DNA from: Hyphomonas sp.
GTDB taxonomy: Bacteria; Pseudomonadota; Alphaproteobacteria; Caulobacterales; Hyphomonadaceae
Reading direction: 5' to 3'
Assembly (NCBI GenBank): GCA_020638455.1
Contig: JACKIK010000001.1
Location: forward strand, 434,001 to 498,000
DNA: 64,000 nt
Positions within the stretch are counted from its first letter, which is position 1, and each line of letters starts with the position of its first letter. Positions 17,069-24,495 of this stretch are shown one piece after another. A program made the translations under genes and the position numbers. Below the pieces are notes generated by a model. It did not search any database. It worked only from the letters and a program-made list of their open reading frames with translations, and had not been told where the DNA came from.

Positions 17069-17838
17069 TGCAGATCGAGACCGCCCACAGTCCCAATCAT
17101 GACGAACGCCGCGAGGAGATCGACATGCTGGTGCTGCACTATACCGGCATGGAGGACGGCGAGAGCGCGCTCGCCCATATGTGCAATCCGGAAGCGAAGG
17201 TCTCGGCCCACTACATGATCTGGGAGGATGGCCGGATCACGCGGCTGGTGGATGAGGGCCGGCGGGCCTGGCACGCCGGTGTTGCCTCCTGGCAGGGTGA
17301 CTGCGACCTCAATTCCCGCTCCATCGGCATCGAGATCGTCAATGGCGGGCACAATGTCCCGCTGGATGACGGTTCGCCGCCGCCCTATGCGGAAGCGCAG
17401 ATCCACGCGCTCATCCTGCTCAGCAAGCGGACCATTTCGAGATACGGTATTCCGCAGACGCGGATCGTCGGGCATTCCGACATTGCGCCCGACCGCAAGG
17501 ACGATCCGGGTGAGCACTTCCCGTGGGCACGGCTCGCTGCGGAAGGTATCGGGCTCTACCCGGAAGCGGACGAGGACGCCGACGGCACCTCCGTCCTGCC
17601 CGGCGACCGGGGCATGCTGGTCGATTCCCTGCAGCGGTCGCTGATTGCCATCGGCTACGGACTTGAGGCAACCGGCGAGTTCGACGAGGCTACGGCGCAT
17701 GCTGTCAACGCCTTCCAGCGCAGGTTCCTGCCGCAGCGGCTGGGCCGGCATGGCGATGCGCTGACACTGGCGCATATCGCAAAGGTTCAGGCGGCGTTTT
17801 CGGGTGTGTCGTCCGGATCGTCGACCAGTTCCGGCTGA
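17068..17838 (+). CDS. N-acetylmuramoyl-L-alanine amidase with PG-binding domain
   Basis: This is a 256-residue amidase_2-type zinc amidase. Metal ligands are the His in MLVLHYTGM and the His in RIVGHSDIAPDRKDDPG, where the Asp/Lys pair also belongs. HYMIWEDGRITRLVDE and WHAG are typical AmiD-like elements. Residues about 180-235 form a peptidoglycan-binding helical domain (LQRSLIAIGYG, FDEATAHAVNAFQRRF). No signal peptide is visible, so it may act on recycled anhydromuropeptides in the cytoplasm, as AmpD does. The Ser-rich C-terminal tail is encoded where the gene overlaps the convergent brkB-like gene by 52 bases. Confidence 0.88.
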   Translation: MQIETAHSPNHDERREEIDMLVLHYTGMEDGESALAHMCNPEAKVSAHYMIWEDGRITRLVDEGRRAWHAGVASWQGDCDLNSRSIGIEIVNGGHNVPLDDGSPPPYAEAQIHALILLSKRTISRYGIPQTRIVGHSDIAPDRKDDPGEHFPWARLAAEGIGLYPEADEDADGTSVLPGDRGMLVDSLQRSLIAIGYGLEATGEFDEATAHAVNAFQRRFLPQRLGRHGDALTLAHIAKVQAAFSGVSSGSSTSSG

Positions 17839-18707
17839 CGCTGCCGCGCCGCCCACTCCGCCGTCAGCGCCGCGCCGAACAGCAGCGAGGAGACGGACGT
17901 CGTCAGCCAGATGAAACCGAGAATGACCGAGGCGAGCGCCCCATAGAAGGTGTTGAGCGTCGTGACCTTCAGGTAGAAGTGATAGCCCCAGGTCGCGACG
18001 ACCCAGGCGAGCGCCCCCGCCGCAGCGCCCGTGACCTTGGCCCGGTGCCCTTTCAGGCGGCCATGCAGAGCCGTTCCGATGATCAGGTAGAACACCGCAA
18101 AGCAGGCAAGGAACTTGCCGATCCACAGGCGCGAGGCGACATGGCTGACCTGGCGTGCAAGGTCGAAGGCGACGATATCGTTGCGTTCGGTGATGAAGGA
18201 CAGGGTGAGTTGCGCGGCGCCGAGGATCCAGACTGTGAGGATCAGGAGCGCCGTCATCAGGATGGAGACACCCTGGAAGCGGATGATCCGGGTGCGCCGT
18301 TCGCTGCCCGTCACCATGCGGATGCCGGTGATCGCCGCCTTGGCGCCCGAGCTGGCCGTGTAGAAGACGATGACGATGGCGATTAGGGCGCGGAAGGTGA
18401 GGCCCTGAGGCGTCGCGCCGCGAATTGTCTCAAGATCGGTCTGAGACAGCGGTGCAACTGCGGAGATCAGCACCTGGTCGACGGTTTCGGCCAGCCGCTG
18501 GCTGAGATCCGCGGGCAACAGGGCAAACAGCAGGGTCAGGGTGAGGTAGATGATCGGGAAGACGGAAAACAGCGCATAGAAGCTGATGCCGCCCGTGACG
18601 ATGCGCACTTCCGGTTTCGACAGGCGCTGGATCGCGCCGACGATCGGGCCAACGACCCAGATGCGCAGGAAGCCCGGCAGGGGCAGAATCTCTAGCCAGT
18701 TTCGCAT
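17787..18707 (-). CDS. YihY/BrkB family inner-membrane protein
   Basis: This is a 306-residue polytopic membrane protein of the YihY/BrkB family with about six helices. The conserved GGISFYALFSVFPIIYL segment, FYTASSGAKAAITGIRMV and the C-terminal YGALASVILGFIWLTTSVSSLLFGAAL are diagnostic. Despite the old ribonuclease BN label, the family is an integral membrane group of uncertain function. The 3' end overlaps the amidase gene tail-to-tail by 52 bases. Its acidic C-terminus (VDDPDDTPENAA) is antisense to the amidase Ser-rich tail. Confidence 0.92.
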   Translation of the reverse strand: MRNWLEILPLPGFLRIWVVGPIVGAIQRLSKPEVRIVTGGISFYALFSVFPIIYLTLTLLFALLPADLSQRLAETVDQVLISAVAPLSQTDLETIRGATPQGLTFRALIAIVIVFYTASSGAKAAITGIRMVTGSERRTRIIRFQGVSILMTALLILTVWILGAAQLTLSFITERNDIVAFDLARQVSHVASRLWIGKFLACFAVFYLIIGTALHGRLKGHRAKVTGAAAGALAWVVATWGYHFYLKVTTLNTFYGALASVILGFIWLTTSVSSLLFGAALTAEWAARQRQPELVDDPDDTPENAA

Positions 18708-18793
18708 CCGACCCCAGACTGATGGTGGCCCCTTCCGCTTTTACCTGTTTCGGCGGCGAAGGCCATGGGCGACGCGTCGCAGTTTCCGTTGCC

Positions 18794-18886
18794 CCTTCCG
18801 CGCACCCCGGCGAAAGCCGGGTCCAGATGCGGCGGGTGCCGTCCTTGTCGCTCTGGGCCCCGGCTTTCGCCGGGGTGAGCGGAAGG
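18794..18886. repeat. palindromic dispersed repeat, copy 1
   Basis: Two 28-base arms (18794-18821 and 18859-18886) are inverted copies with a single mismatch, 37 bases apart. Each arm also contains its own short hairpin (CCCGGCGAAAGCCGGG and its mirror CCCCGGCTTTCGCCGGGG). Copy 2 lies at 56479-56564 with the same arms and a different centre. Translated, such elements give HPGESRGP and PAFAGV strings, which I recall from many alphaproteobacterial intergenic regions. The rest of 18708-19027 shows no gene. Confidence 0.8.
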
Positions 18887-19027
18887 AGGACTGGGAGCGT
18901 AGCTTCCTCGTTTCGTCATCCTGGAAGCACTGCGGCATGCGCTCCCGTCACGCGTGAATGATTTTGGTCCGCTGGCCGGGTTGCGATAAACACGGGTGTG
19001 TGCCGCGCAGAGGGTGGAGCTGCGGAT

Positions 19028-19918
19028 TTGTTGTACTCATTCCAGAAATCGGACCCATCGCTGAGCGCAGGCGTGCGGCGCATTGCGCGCGGGCAGGTCG
19101 AGGAAGCGATTGCCGAGCTCGACGATCCGGCACTCGAGGCCGGAGATGCCATCCACCAGGTGCGCAAACGGTGCAAGAAGCTTCGCGGCCTCGTCCGGCT
19201 CGTGCGGCCGGGCCTGGAGGCCTATGAGGCAGAGAATGCCGCGATCCGCGACATCGCCCGCGGCCTGTCGGGTCTCCGCGATGCCACGGTCGTGTTCGAG
19301 ACGCTGGGCGCGCTGGAGCAACGCTTCGGCGAAACGCTGGGGGGCAGCTTCTTCCAGGATGTCCGCGCCGGCTCCGGCATTCCGGGCGATGCGCCGAATG
19401 CCGCCGGCGCCGCCAAGCGCCTGAAGGAGGCGCGCGTGGCCCTGACAGAACTCAGGGACCGGACGGACTCGTGGAAGGTGACCGGCAAGTCCGTGAAGGT
19501 GATCGCTGCGGGCGTGACGAAGACCTACAAGCGCACGATTACCGCCATGGAGGCGGCTGCGCTCAGCGCGGACCCGGCGGACTTTCATGAATGGCGCAAG
19601 GGCGTGAAGTACCACCTCTACCAGATGCGCCTGATGAAGCGGATGTGGCCCAAGGGCATGCATGTGCGCATCGTCGAGGCGCGGACGCTCGCCGACGAGC
19701 TTGGCCGGCATCACGACTTCGCGCTGTTCCGGACTGTCATGCTGCCGCGTCTGGAAAGCGCTGATGCCCGGACGCGTGAGGCGCTGGGCGCCCTGATAGA
19801 GGCGGAGGAACAGAGACTGGCGCCGCGCTGCCTGAAACACGGCCGGCGCCTGTTCGCCGAGGACGCAGATGCGTTCGGGGAGCGGGTGGCGGCTTACTGG
19901 AAGGTGTGGCGGGACTAG
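19028..19918 (+). CDS. CHAD domain-containing protein
   Basis: This is a CHAD-domain protein of about 296 residues, a helical fold with conserved basic residues that binds inorganic polyphosphate. Conserved elements are GVRRIARGQVEEAI, DAIHQVRKRCKKLRGLVRLVRP, DFHEWRKGVKYHLYQMRLM and LADELGRHHDFALF. I chose the TTG at 19028 because GAGGGTGGAG lies eight bases upstream and the product then begins like other CHAD proteins (LYSFQKSD). A GTG at 18998 would add ten residues lying under the ribosome-binding site. A polyphosphate-linked role is likely; no CYTH domain is attached. Confidence 0.85.
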   Translation: MLYSFQKSDPSLSAGVRRIARGQVEEAIAELDDPALEAGDAIHQVRKRCKKLRGLVRLVRPGLEAYEAENAAIRDIARGLSGLRDATVVFETLGALEQRFGETLGGSFFQDVRAGSGIPGDAPNAAGAAKRLKEARVALTELRDRTDSWKVTGKSVKVIAAGVTKTYKRTITAMEAAALSADPADFHEWRKGVKYHLYQMRLMKRMWPKGMHVRIVEARTLADELGRHHDFALFRTVMLPRLESADARTREALGALIEAEEQRLAPRCLKHGRRLFAEDADAFGERVAAYWKVWRD

Positions 19919-19937
19919 CGCTCGCGGCGGCATCGAA

Positions 19938-19966
19938 TTGTCACCGGCGTCGCCCTGCCCTATATA
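19938..19966 (+). promoter_or_regulatory. rnpB promoter
   Basis: TTGTCA at 19938-19943 and TATATA at 19961-19966 are separated by exactly 17 bases. They lie seven to eight bases before the predicted 5' end of the RNase P RNA at about 19974. This is the expected geometry for a housekeeping sigma-70-type promoter, so the assignment is strong for a sequence-only call. Confidence 0.75.
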
Positions 19967-19973
19967 GCCCCCC

Positions 19974-20345
19974 TGACCAGACGGCCGGGCAGCCGCTGGT
20001 ACGCCGGTAACGGCGTACTGGAGGAAAGTCCGGGCTCCGGGGATACAGGGCGACGGCTAACGGCCGCCCGGCGCAAGCCGAGGGAAAGTGCCACAGAAAG
20101 CAAACCGCCCCTCTTCGGAGGGGTAAGGGTGAAAGGGTGGGGTAAGAGCCCACCGCGGGACTGGCGACAGGACCGGCACGGCAAACCCCGCCCGGAGCAA
20201 GACCGAATAGGGGGCGCATATGGGCCGTATCCCGCCCGCGCCCCGGGTGTGTCGCGTGAGGGGACCAGCAATGGTCCTCCCAGAGGAATGGCTGCCAGAC
20301 CCCGCAAGGGGCGAACAGAACCCGGCTTACAGGCCGTCTGGTCAC
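19974..20345 (+). ncRNA. rnpB: RNase P RNA (class A)
   Basis: This is the catalytic RNA of ribonuclease P, which trims tRNA 5' leaders. The conserved 5' core GAGGAAAGTCCGGGCTCC is at about 20022-20039 and CACAGAAAGCAAACCGCC is at about 20091-20108. The 3' core AGAACCCGGCTTACAGGCC is at about 20317-20335. The terminal helix P1 is formed by GACCAGACGGCC at 19975-19986 and GGCCGTCTGGTC at 20332-20343, which fixes both ends. The length of about 370 bases fits the class A RNA of alphaproteobacteria. A well-spaced promoter precedes it, and no clear T-run terminator is seen after it. Confidence 0.95.
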
Positions 20346-20398
20346 TTATCTCCGCTCACGGAAAAGCGCGGCGAGGATCGGTCGGGCAATGGTGCGGA

Positions 20399-21466
20399 TC
20401 AGTGTGTCCCGCAGGCGTCGGTTGCCAGCAGACGGTGCCGGACGAAGGCAACAAGGGAGGCTTTATCCCATGCCCCATCATAGGGCGCGACCAACCAGTA
20501 CTGCGTGGCCGTCATCGTCTCGCCGGGGGCAAGGGTGCGGTAGGCGGCGTGGGTTTCCATTTCGATCACGCTCGACGCCGGGTCGCCGGGGGCCTGCGAG
20601 AAGTAGAACTCGACCTGCCCCTGTTCGGGATGGATGGCGCTCTCCGGGAGAAGGTCGAAGGTGACGAGGAAGACCTGGCCATCGACAAAGCCGGCCATCC
20701 AGCCTTCCGACGGCGTGAGGAAGGCCTTGCCTTCGCGGCGCGGAGCCGTGACGCCGGCAAGCGATGGGTCTGCATAGGCCAGTCCGTCCCCGACGCTTAG
20801 GCGCGGCGGCTGGAATTCCGGACGGTTGGGCGGCGTGTAGCGCACATCCTCGTCTCCGCCGACCGGGGCGAAGACCCAGGCGTCGGGCTGTACGCGGATG
20901 ACGTTCCAGAGGTCCCATGAGACGGGTTCGTCGCGAATGTTCGTCGCCTCTGCCGTCACGGTGAGGCAGCCGAGATCCGACAGCGCAAATTCCTTGCGCA
21001 ATTGCAGGCCCGAGACCGGGCTTTCCGGGCCGGTCAGCGTGACACGATTGCCGTCCGTTTCGCCCGCCATTTCGCCCGCCATTTCGACCAGCGAGACATA
21101 AGGGTCCGGCGGCCAGCCCTGGCCCGCCAGTTCGGGATGGTCGGACTGGTGGTTCCACCAGTCGCTCTGCGGACCGGCCCAGACGGTCGCGCCCATATAC
21201 GGTGCCGCAGCGTGCGCCGGGTCGACCGGCGGGCGGGGATCGGCGGCGGCAAGATCCATGTCGAACTTCACAACGCTCGGATAATCCTCGACACCGAACG
21301 CTGCAACGCGCCCGCCGAATGCGTTCGTGACCAGGGCCGAGACGCCACCTGTATCCAAAGCGACGTAGGAGACGTGCGGTGTCCTGACTGCCTGCGGCGC
21401 CGCGCAGGCGGAGAGCAGGATGAGGGCACAAACATTTTTGAGCGGAGCAGATACATGCCGGATCAT
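20399..21466 (-). CDS. DUF4380-like lipoprotein
   Basis: This is a 355-residue lipoprotein with lipobox LLSAC near residue 20. The body has the feel of a galactose-mutarotase-like beta-sandwich: TNAFGGRVAAFG, GATVWAGPQSDWWNH and the late LGCLTVTAEATNI and WDLWNVIRV match what I recall of DUF4380. Such domains bind or epimerise sugars, but the catalytic residues cannot be assigned here. An in-frame 12-base direct repeat gives EMAGEMAGE. It is the last gene of a three-gene operon, starting one base after the DUF3052 stop. Confidence 0.65.
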   Translation of the reverse strand: MIRHVSAPLKNVCALILLSACAAPQAVRTPHVSYVALDTGGVSALVTNAFGGRVAAFGVEDYPSVVKFDMDLAAADPRPPVDPAHAAAPYMGATVWAGPQSDWWNHQSDHPELAGQGWPPDPYVSLVEMAGEMAGETDGNRVTLTGPESPVSGLQLRKEFALSDLGCLTVTAEATNIRDEPVSWDLWNVIRVQPDAWVFAPVGGDEDVRYTPPNRPEFQPPRLSVGDGLAYADPSLAGVTAPRREGKAFLTPSEGWMAGFVDGQVFLVTFDLLPESAIHPEQGQVEFYFSQAPGDPASSVIEMETHAAYRTLAPGETMTATQYWLVAPYDGAWDKASLVAFVRHRLLATDACGTH

Positions 21467-21467
21467 G

Positions 21468-21869
21468 TCAGGCCTTTCGCTTCAGGAATTTGAGACCGGA
21501 CCAGTCGCCATCGACCGCGCAGACTTTCACGTCGACCCAGCCGGTGGGCAGGATCAGTGTTCGCAGGTCGTCTTCCGTGAGGTCGCGGTAGAGCGGCGAG
21601 CTTTTCTTCGGCCAGGAGACCCAGAGCATGCCGCCGGGCTTCACCCGGTCGAGGATGGCGGGCACCTGCATTTCCAGCGCGGCGCGCGTTTCGCAGAAGA
21701 GGTGCACAATATCTGCGGGCGCCTTTCGCTTCAGGAAGGTGACGCCCTCGGCGCCCTCCATCAGCGCGTCGAAATGCGCGGGCGGATTGACCGGGAGGCA
21801 GGTCAGACCCGGCTTCAGGCCCAGCTTCTGCCAGAGCGGCTTTCCGGAATATCCGTGCACGACGGGCAT
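21468..21869 (-). CDS. DUF3052 family protein
   Basis: This is a 133-residue protein starting MPVVHGYSGKPLWQKLGL. The GYSGxPLxxKLG opening, the central VHLFCETRAALE, GGMLWVSWPKKSS and the terminal WSGLKFLKRK are characteristic of DUF3052, a small soluble family of unknown function. The ATG at 21869 overlaps the stop of the upstream lyase-like lipoprotein gene (TGATG), and its stop is one base before the next start. The gene is therefore tightly coupled to two lipoprotein genes, which is an unusual partnership for a cytoplasmic DUF3052 protein. Confidence 0.85.
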   Translation of the reverse strand: MPVVHGYSGKPLWQKLGLKPGLTCLPVNPPAHFDALMEGAEGVTFLKRKAPADIVHLFCETRAALEMQVPAILDRVKPGGMLWVSWPKKSSPLYRDLTEDDLRTLILPTGWVDVKVCAVDGDWSGLKFLKRKA

Positions 21870-22636
21870 CAGCCGCCCTCCCCCAGGACGACATCGTCGA
21901 CCCAGATATGGCGCGGCCCGTCCGGCTGGTAGCTTTCCCAGCCGAGATTCACTTCGGTAATGTCGGGCAGCTCCCAGGCATAGTCCGCCGGCTGATGAAG
22001 GCAGCCCTGGCCATGCCCTTCGACAGTGAGCGCCGGGACCGGCACGCCATCGATGCTGACTTCGAGTGTCTTGCCGTCGGCGCCGGCTTTCCACGAAAGC
22101 TCCGTCCAGCGGCCCGTGGGCATCACATCCGTCCCGGCCGCGTGGTGCCAGCAGTCAGACATCGGCGCGGATGCATCGGTGTAGCCCTCAGGCGTTTCAT
22201 AATTCGCCATCAGGCGGCTGCCACCCGCAACCGGATGCTGGCCGCCGATGCGGAGTTCGGCGATGTGGCCGTCGCTCGGCCGCTTGCCGCGCAGTTCGAT
22301 CAGCGTCCAGTGCACGTCGCCTTCCGGCGCCGCTTCAAGGAACACTTTCATGCGCCCGGAGCGGGCCCCCGGCGCTGTGAGGAACCCAGTGCCCTTGCCG
22401 GCAAGATCGATGCGGACGGATTTTGAGCCAGATGCCGCGCGGGTGTCGTCCACGGCGAGCGTGGCATTGGCGAGGTCCACGGCCCAGGGCGCACCCGGCG
22501 CTGCGCCGGTCTCTGCGCTTTCAAAGCCGTCACAGAAACTGCCGCCGCAGGCGCTGACCGGCGCCGACTGGCAGGCGGCCAGCAAGGCGGCTGCCGCGAA
22601 CATGACCGGACCAGCTGAGCCCCGCGCTTTCCTCAT
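21869..22636 (-). CDS. lipoprotein with polysaccharide-lyase-like (Cip1-like) sandwich
   Basis: This is a 255-residue lipoprotein. The ATG at 22636 has GGGAGGAG five bases upstream, and an in-frame start seven codons earlier lacks a site. The lipobox is LLAAC. After the anchor come FCDGFESAE, an Asp/Trp-rich beta pattern (WTLIELRGKRPSDGHIAELR, VHWT), DCWHHAAGTDVMPTGRWTELSW and a final HIWVDDVVLGE. The pattern recalls the Cip1/alginate-lyase-like jelly roll that binds or cleaves polysaccharide at the cell surface. Activity is not shown. It is the first gene of the three-gene operon. Confidence 0.6.
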   Translation of the reverse strand: MRKARGSAGPVMFAAAALLAACQSAPVSACGGSFCDGFESAETGAAPGAPWAVDLANATLAVDDTRAASGSKSVRIDLAGKGTGFLTAPGARSGRMKVFLEAAPEGDVHWTLIELRGKRPSDGHIAELRIGGQHPVAGGSRLMANYETPEGYTDASAPMSDCWHHAAGTDVMPTGRWTELSWKAGADGKTLEVSIDGVPVPALTVEGHGQGCLHQPADYAWELPDITEVNLGWESYQPDGPRHIWVDDVVLGEGG

Positions 22637-22702
22637 GCGGCTCCTCCCGGCCCGCACATTCGCGCGCCATGGCGCGAAGGTCCAGCCCTGGTCCGGCAGA
22701 TG

Positions 22703-23374
22703 TCAGCTGGTCGGCGTGTTGCCCTGCATTTCCTTGATGAAGGCATCGGCCTCGGCGATGGAGCGTTCCATCTCGGCGATCAGGTCGGACACATCCGCCT
22801 CGATGTCGTCCGTCTCGCCGCCAAGCGAGGCGATCGCGCGGGCATTGAGGTTATGCTTCAGGAACAGGACGCGGTCATGGAAGACGGCGAGCACCGGGTC
22901 CATGGAATCGGCTGCGGCGTCCATCTTCTGCACGAGGACGGCATAGCGGTCCTTCGTCGCCTCGAGCTCCTTTTCGGAGGTGCGACGCAGGCCCGGATCG
23001 GAATACTCGCTGAGCTCCTTCTGCCATTCCACGAACAGGTCGCGCGAGACGCCCTTCATGTCCTTGATGCGGTCGCGCACCTTCTGGGCCTTCTCGTCGG
23101 ACCGGTCATAGGCTGCCGACAGCTTGTCATATTCCTTCTCGAGGTCGCCACCATCGACGGAGACGACGGAGCGGAAGGCTTCCAGCGCGTCGGCGAACTG
23201 TTCCTTCGCCGCTTCCTGAGATTTCGCCACGTCCATGACGCGTTCGACCAGCAGATCGCGCTTTTCGTAGCCGAGCTGTTCCATGGCGCCGTAATAGGCG
23301 GTTGCACAGCCAGCGAGGCTGGAGGTGGCGAGTGTGGCAGCCAGCATGGCAGCTCGGATGGCTTTGTGTGTCAT
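22703..23374 (-). CDS. DUF2959 lipoprotein
   Basis: This is a 223-residue lipoprotein (lipobox SLAGC) whose remainder is almost entirely charged coiled coil. MEQLGYEKRDLLVERVMDVAKSQE... is the DUF2959 signature at its start, followed by long helices rich in Asp, Glu, Lys and Arg. The start ATG at 23374 has a GGGGA site. Upstream in-frame codons would translate a 12-base tandem repeat and are unlikely to be used. The family is periplasmic, and its function is unknown to me. Confidence 0.8.
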   Translation of the reverse strand: MTHKAIRAAMLAATLATSSLAGCATAYYGAMEQLGYEKRDLLVERVMDVAKSQEAAKEQFADALEAFRSVVSVDGGDLEKEYDKLSAAYDRSDEKAQKVRDRIKDMKGVSRDLFVEWQKELSEYSDPGLRRTSEKELEATKDRYAVLVQKMDAAADSMDPVLAVFHDRVLFLKHNLNARAIASLGGETDDIEADVSDLIAEMERSIAEADAFIKEMQGNTPTS

Positions 23375-23389
23375 GGGTCCGGTCCCCTT

Positions 23390-23429
23390 CCAGATCAACG
23401 GCCAGATCAATGGCCAGATCAATGGCCAG
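23390..23429. repeat. 12-base tandem repeat upstream of the DUF2959 gene
   Basis: The unit CCAGATCAATGG occurs three times in tandem with one base change in the first copy, followed by a partial fourth copy. It lies 16 bases upstream of the DUF2959 start codon. The same word with flanks, GCCAGATCAATGGCCAGA, recurs at about 56797-56814 inside another gene. Possible roles are a protein-binding array or simple slippage. Confidence 0.75.
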
Positions 23430-23550
23430 ACGTCCTGCCCTTTCCTGCCGTGCGCCGCGCCATGCGTCCAGTCACCGGATCAGTCGGAGGGCGTAAAGCT
23501 TTCATGACCCTGCCGTAATGTGAGCGCAATTCGCGTTTCTTCTGGGCCGA

Positions 23551-24495
23551 ATGGACGCTGTGGCCCGCCTTCCCCTTGTCCTGTTCCGCCGGCTGAATGC
23601 CGATGCGCGGCACTGGCAGATTCTCGCGCTTGGCGGCCTGTTCGCCCTGTCCTTTCTGACCAGCGACTTCGGTGTGACGCCGGCCAGCCTCGTCGCCGCG
23701 TTCGCTGGCGCGTTTGCAGCACAATTGATCGGCACGGCCTGGCTCAACCGGCGGGCCGGAAAGCCCGCCCTTGTCGGCCTTGAGTGGAAGTCTGCCGCGA
23801 TCACAGCGCTGGGCATCACCATCCTGCTGCGTGCAAGCGATGTATGGATCTGGGCGGCGGCGGCCTTTGTGGGCGTCGCCCTCAAATTCGTCGTGCGCGT
23901 CAACCGCAAGCATGTGTTCAATCCGGGCTGTATCGGCATTGTCGCAATGATGCTGCTGCTCGGGAAAAACGCCTGGGTCTCGCCCGGCCAATGGGGACAG
24001 GCGCCGCTGGTGGCCGGCTATGCGATGGCGCTGGCAGCGCTGACGCTGTCCAGTGCGAAGCGGCTGGACATCGCGCTGGGCTTCCTCGGCGGGTTCGCGG
24101 CGATCCTGTTCGCGCGGGCGGCCTGGCTGGGCGACCCGATGGCGATCCCGATGCACCAGATGAGTTCCGGCGCCCTGCTGATCTTCGCCTTCTTCATGAT
24201 CACCGATCCGCGCTCGACGCCGGACAGCCGGATGGGGCGGGTCCTGTTCGCGTTGGCGGTCGCCGGGCTCGCGGCCTGGTTCATCATCGGGCCGAACCAG
24301 CGCGGCGCGCCGCTGATGGCGCTGGCGGCGCTCGCCTGGCTGACGCCGCTGCTGGACCGGCTGATCCCGGCGAAGAAGTTCGAATGGACGGCGGTGCCGG
24401 CACCTGCAGTGCCGCTTCGCACACATATTGACGTGATCCGCCCGCTGGCCGGCGCGGCGGACGAAACCACCGGGGACGAGAGGAGAGTCGCATGA
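23551..24495 (+). CDS. RnfD/NqrB-like membrane protein
   Basis: This is a 314-residue polytopic membrane protein with eight to nine hydrophobic helices. It matches the RnfD/NqrB family in sequences such as NRKHVFNPGCIGIVAMML and MITDPRSTPDSRMGRVLFALAVAG. RnfD and NqrB carry covalently bound flavin (FMN) on a threonine in a conserved SGAT-like motif and pass electrons across the membrane. Here the corresponding stretch is MHQMSSGALLIFAFF, without an obvious SGAT. None of the other Rnf or Nqr subunits is nearby. It overlaps the DUF2330 gene (ATGA), so the two proteins are likely to act together. Confidence 0.8.
   Translation: MDAVARLPLVLFRRLNADARHWQILALGGLFALSFLTSDFGVTPASLVAAFAGAFAAQLIGTAWLNRRAGKPALVGLEWKSAAITALGITILLRASDVWIWAAAAFVGVALKFVVRVNRKHVFNPGCIGIVAMMLLLGKNAWVSPGQWGQAPLVAGYAMALAALTLSSAKRLDIALGFLGGFAAILFARAAWLGDPMAIPMHQMSSGALLIFAFFMITDPRSTPDSRMGRVLFALAVAGLAAWFIIGPNQRGAPLMALAALAWLTPLLDRLIPAKKFEWTAVPAPAVPLRTHIDVIRPLAGAADETTGDERRVA

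Noticed and set aside
21034..21100. In-frame 12-base duplication in the DUF4380-like gene (EMAGEMAGE)
   Set aside because: Only two copies and no frame effect. Most likely a neutral slippage event.
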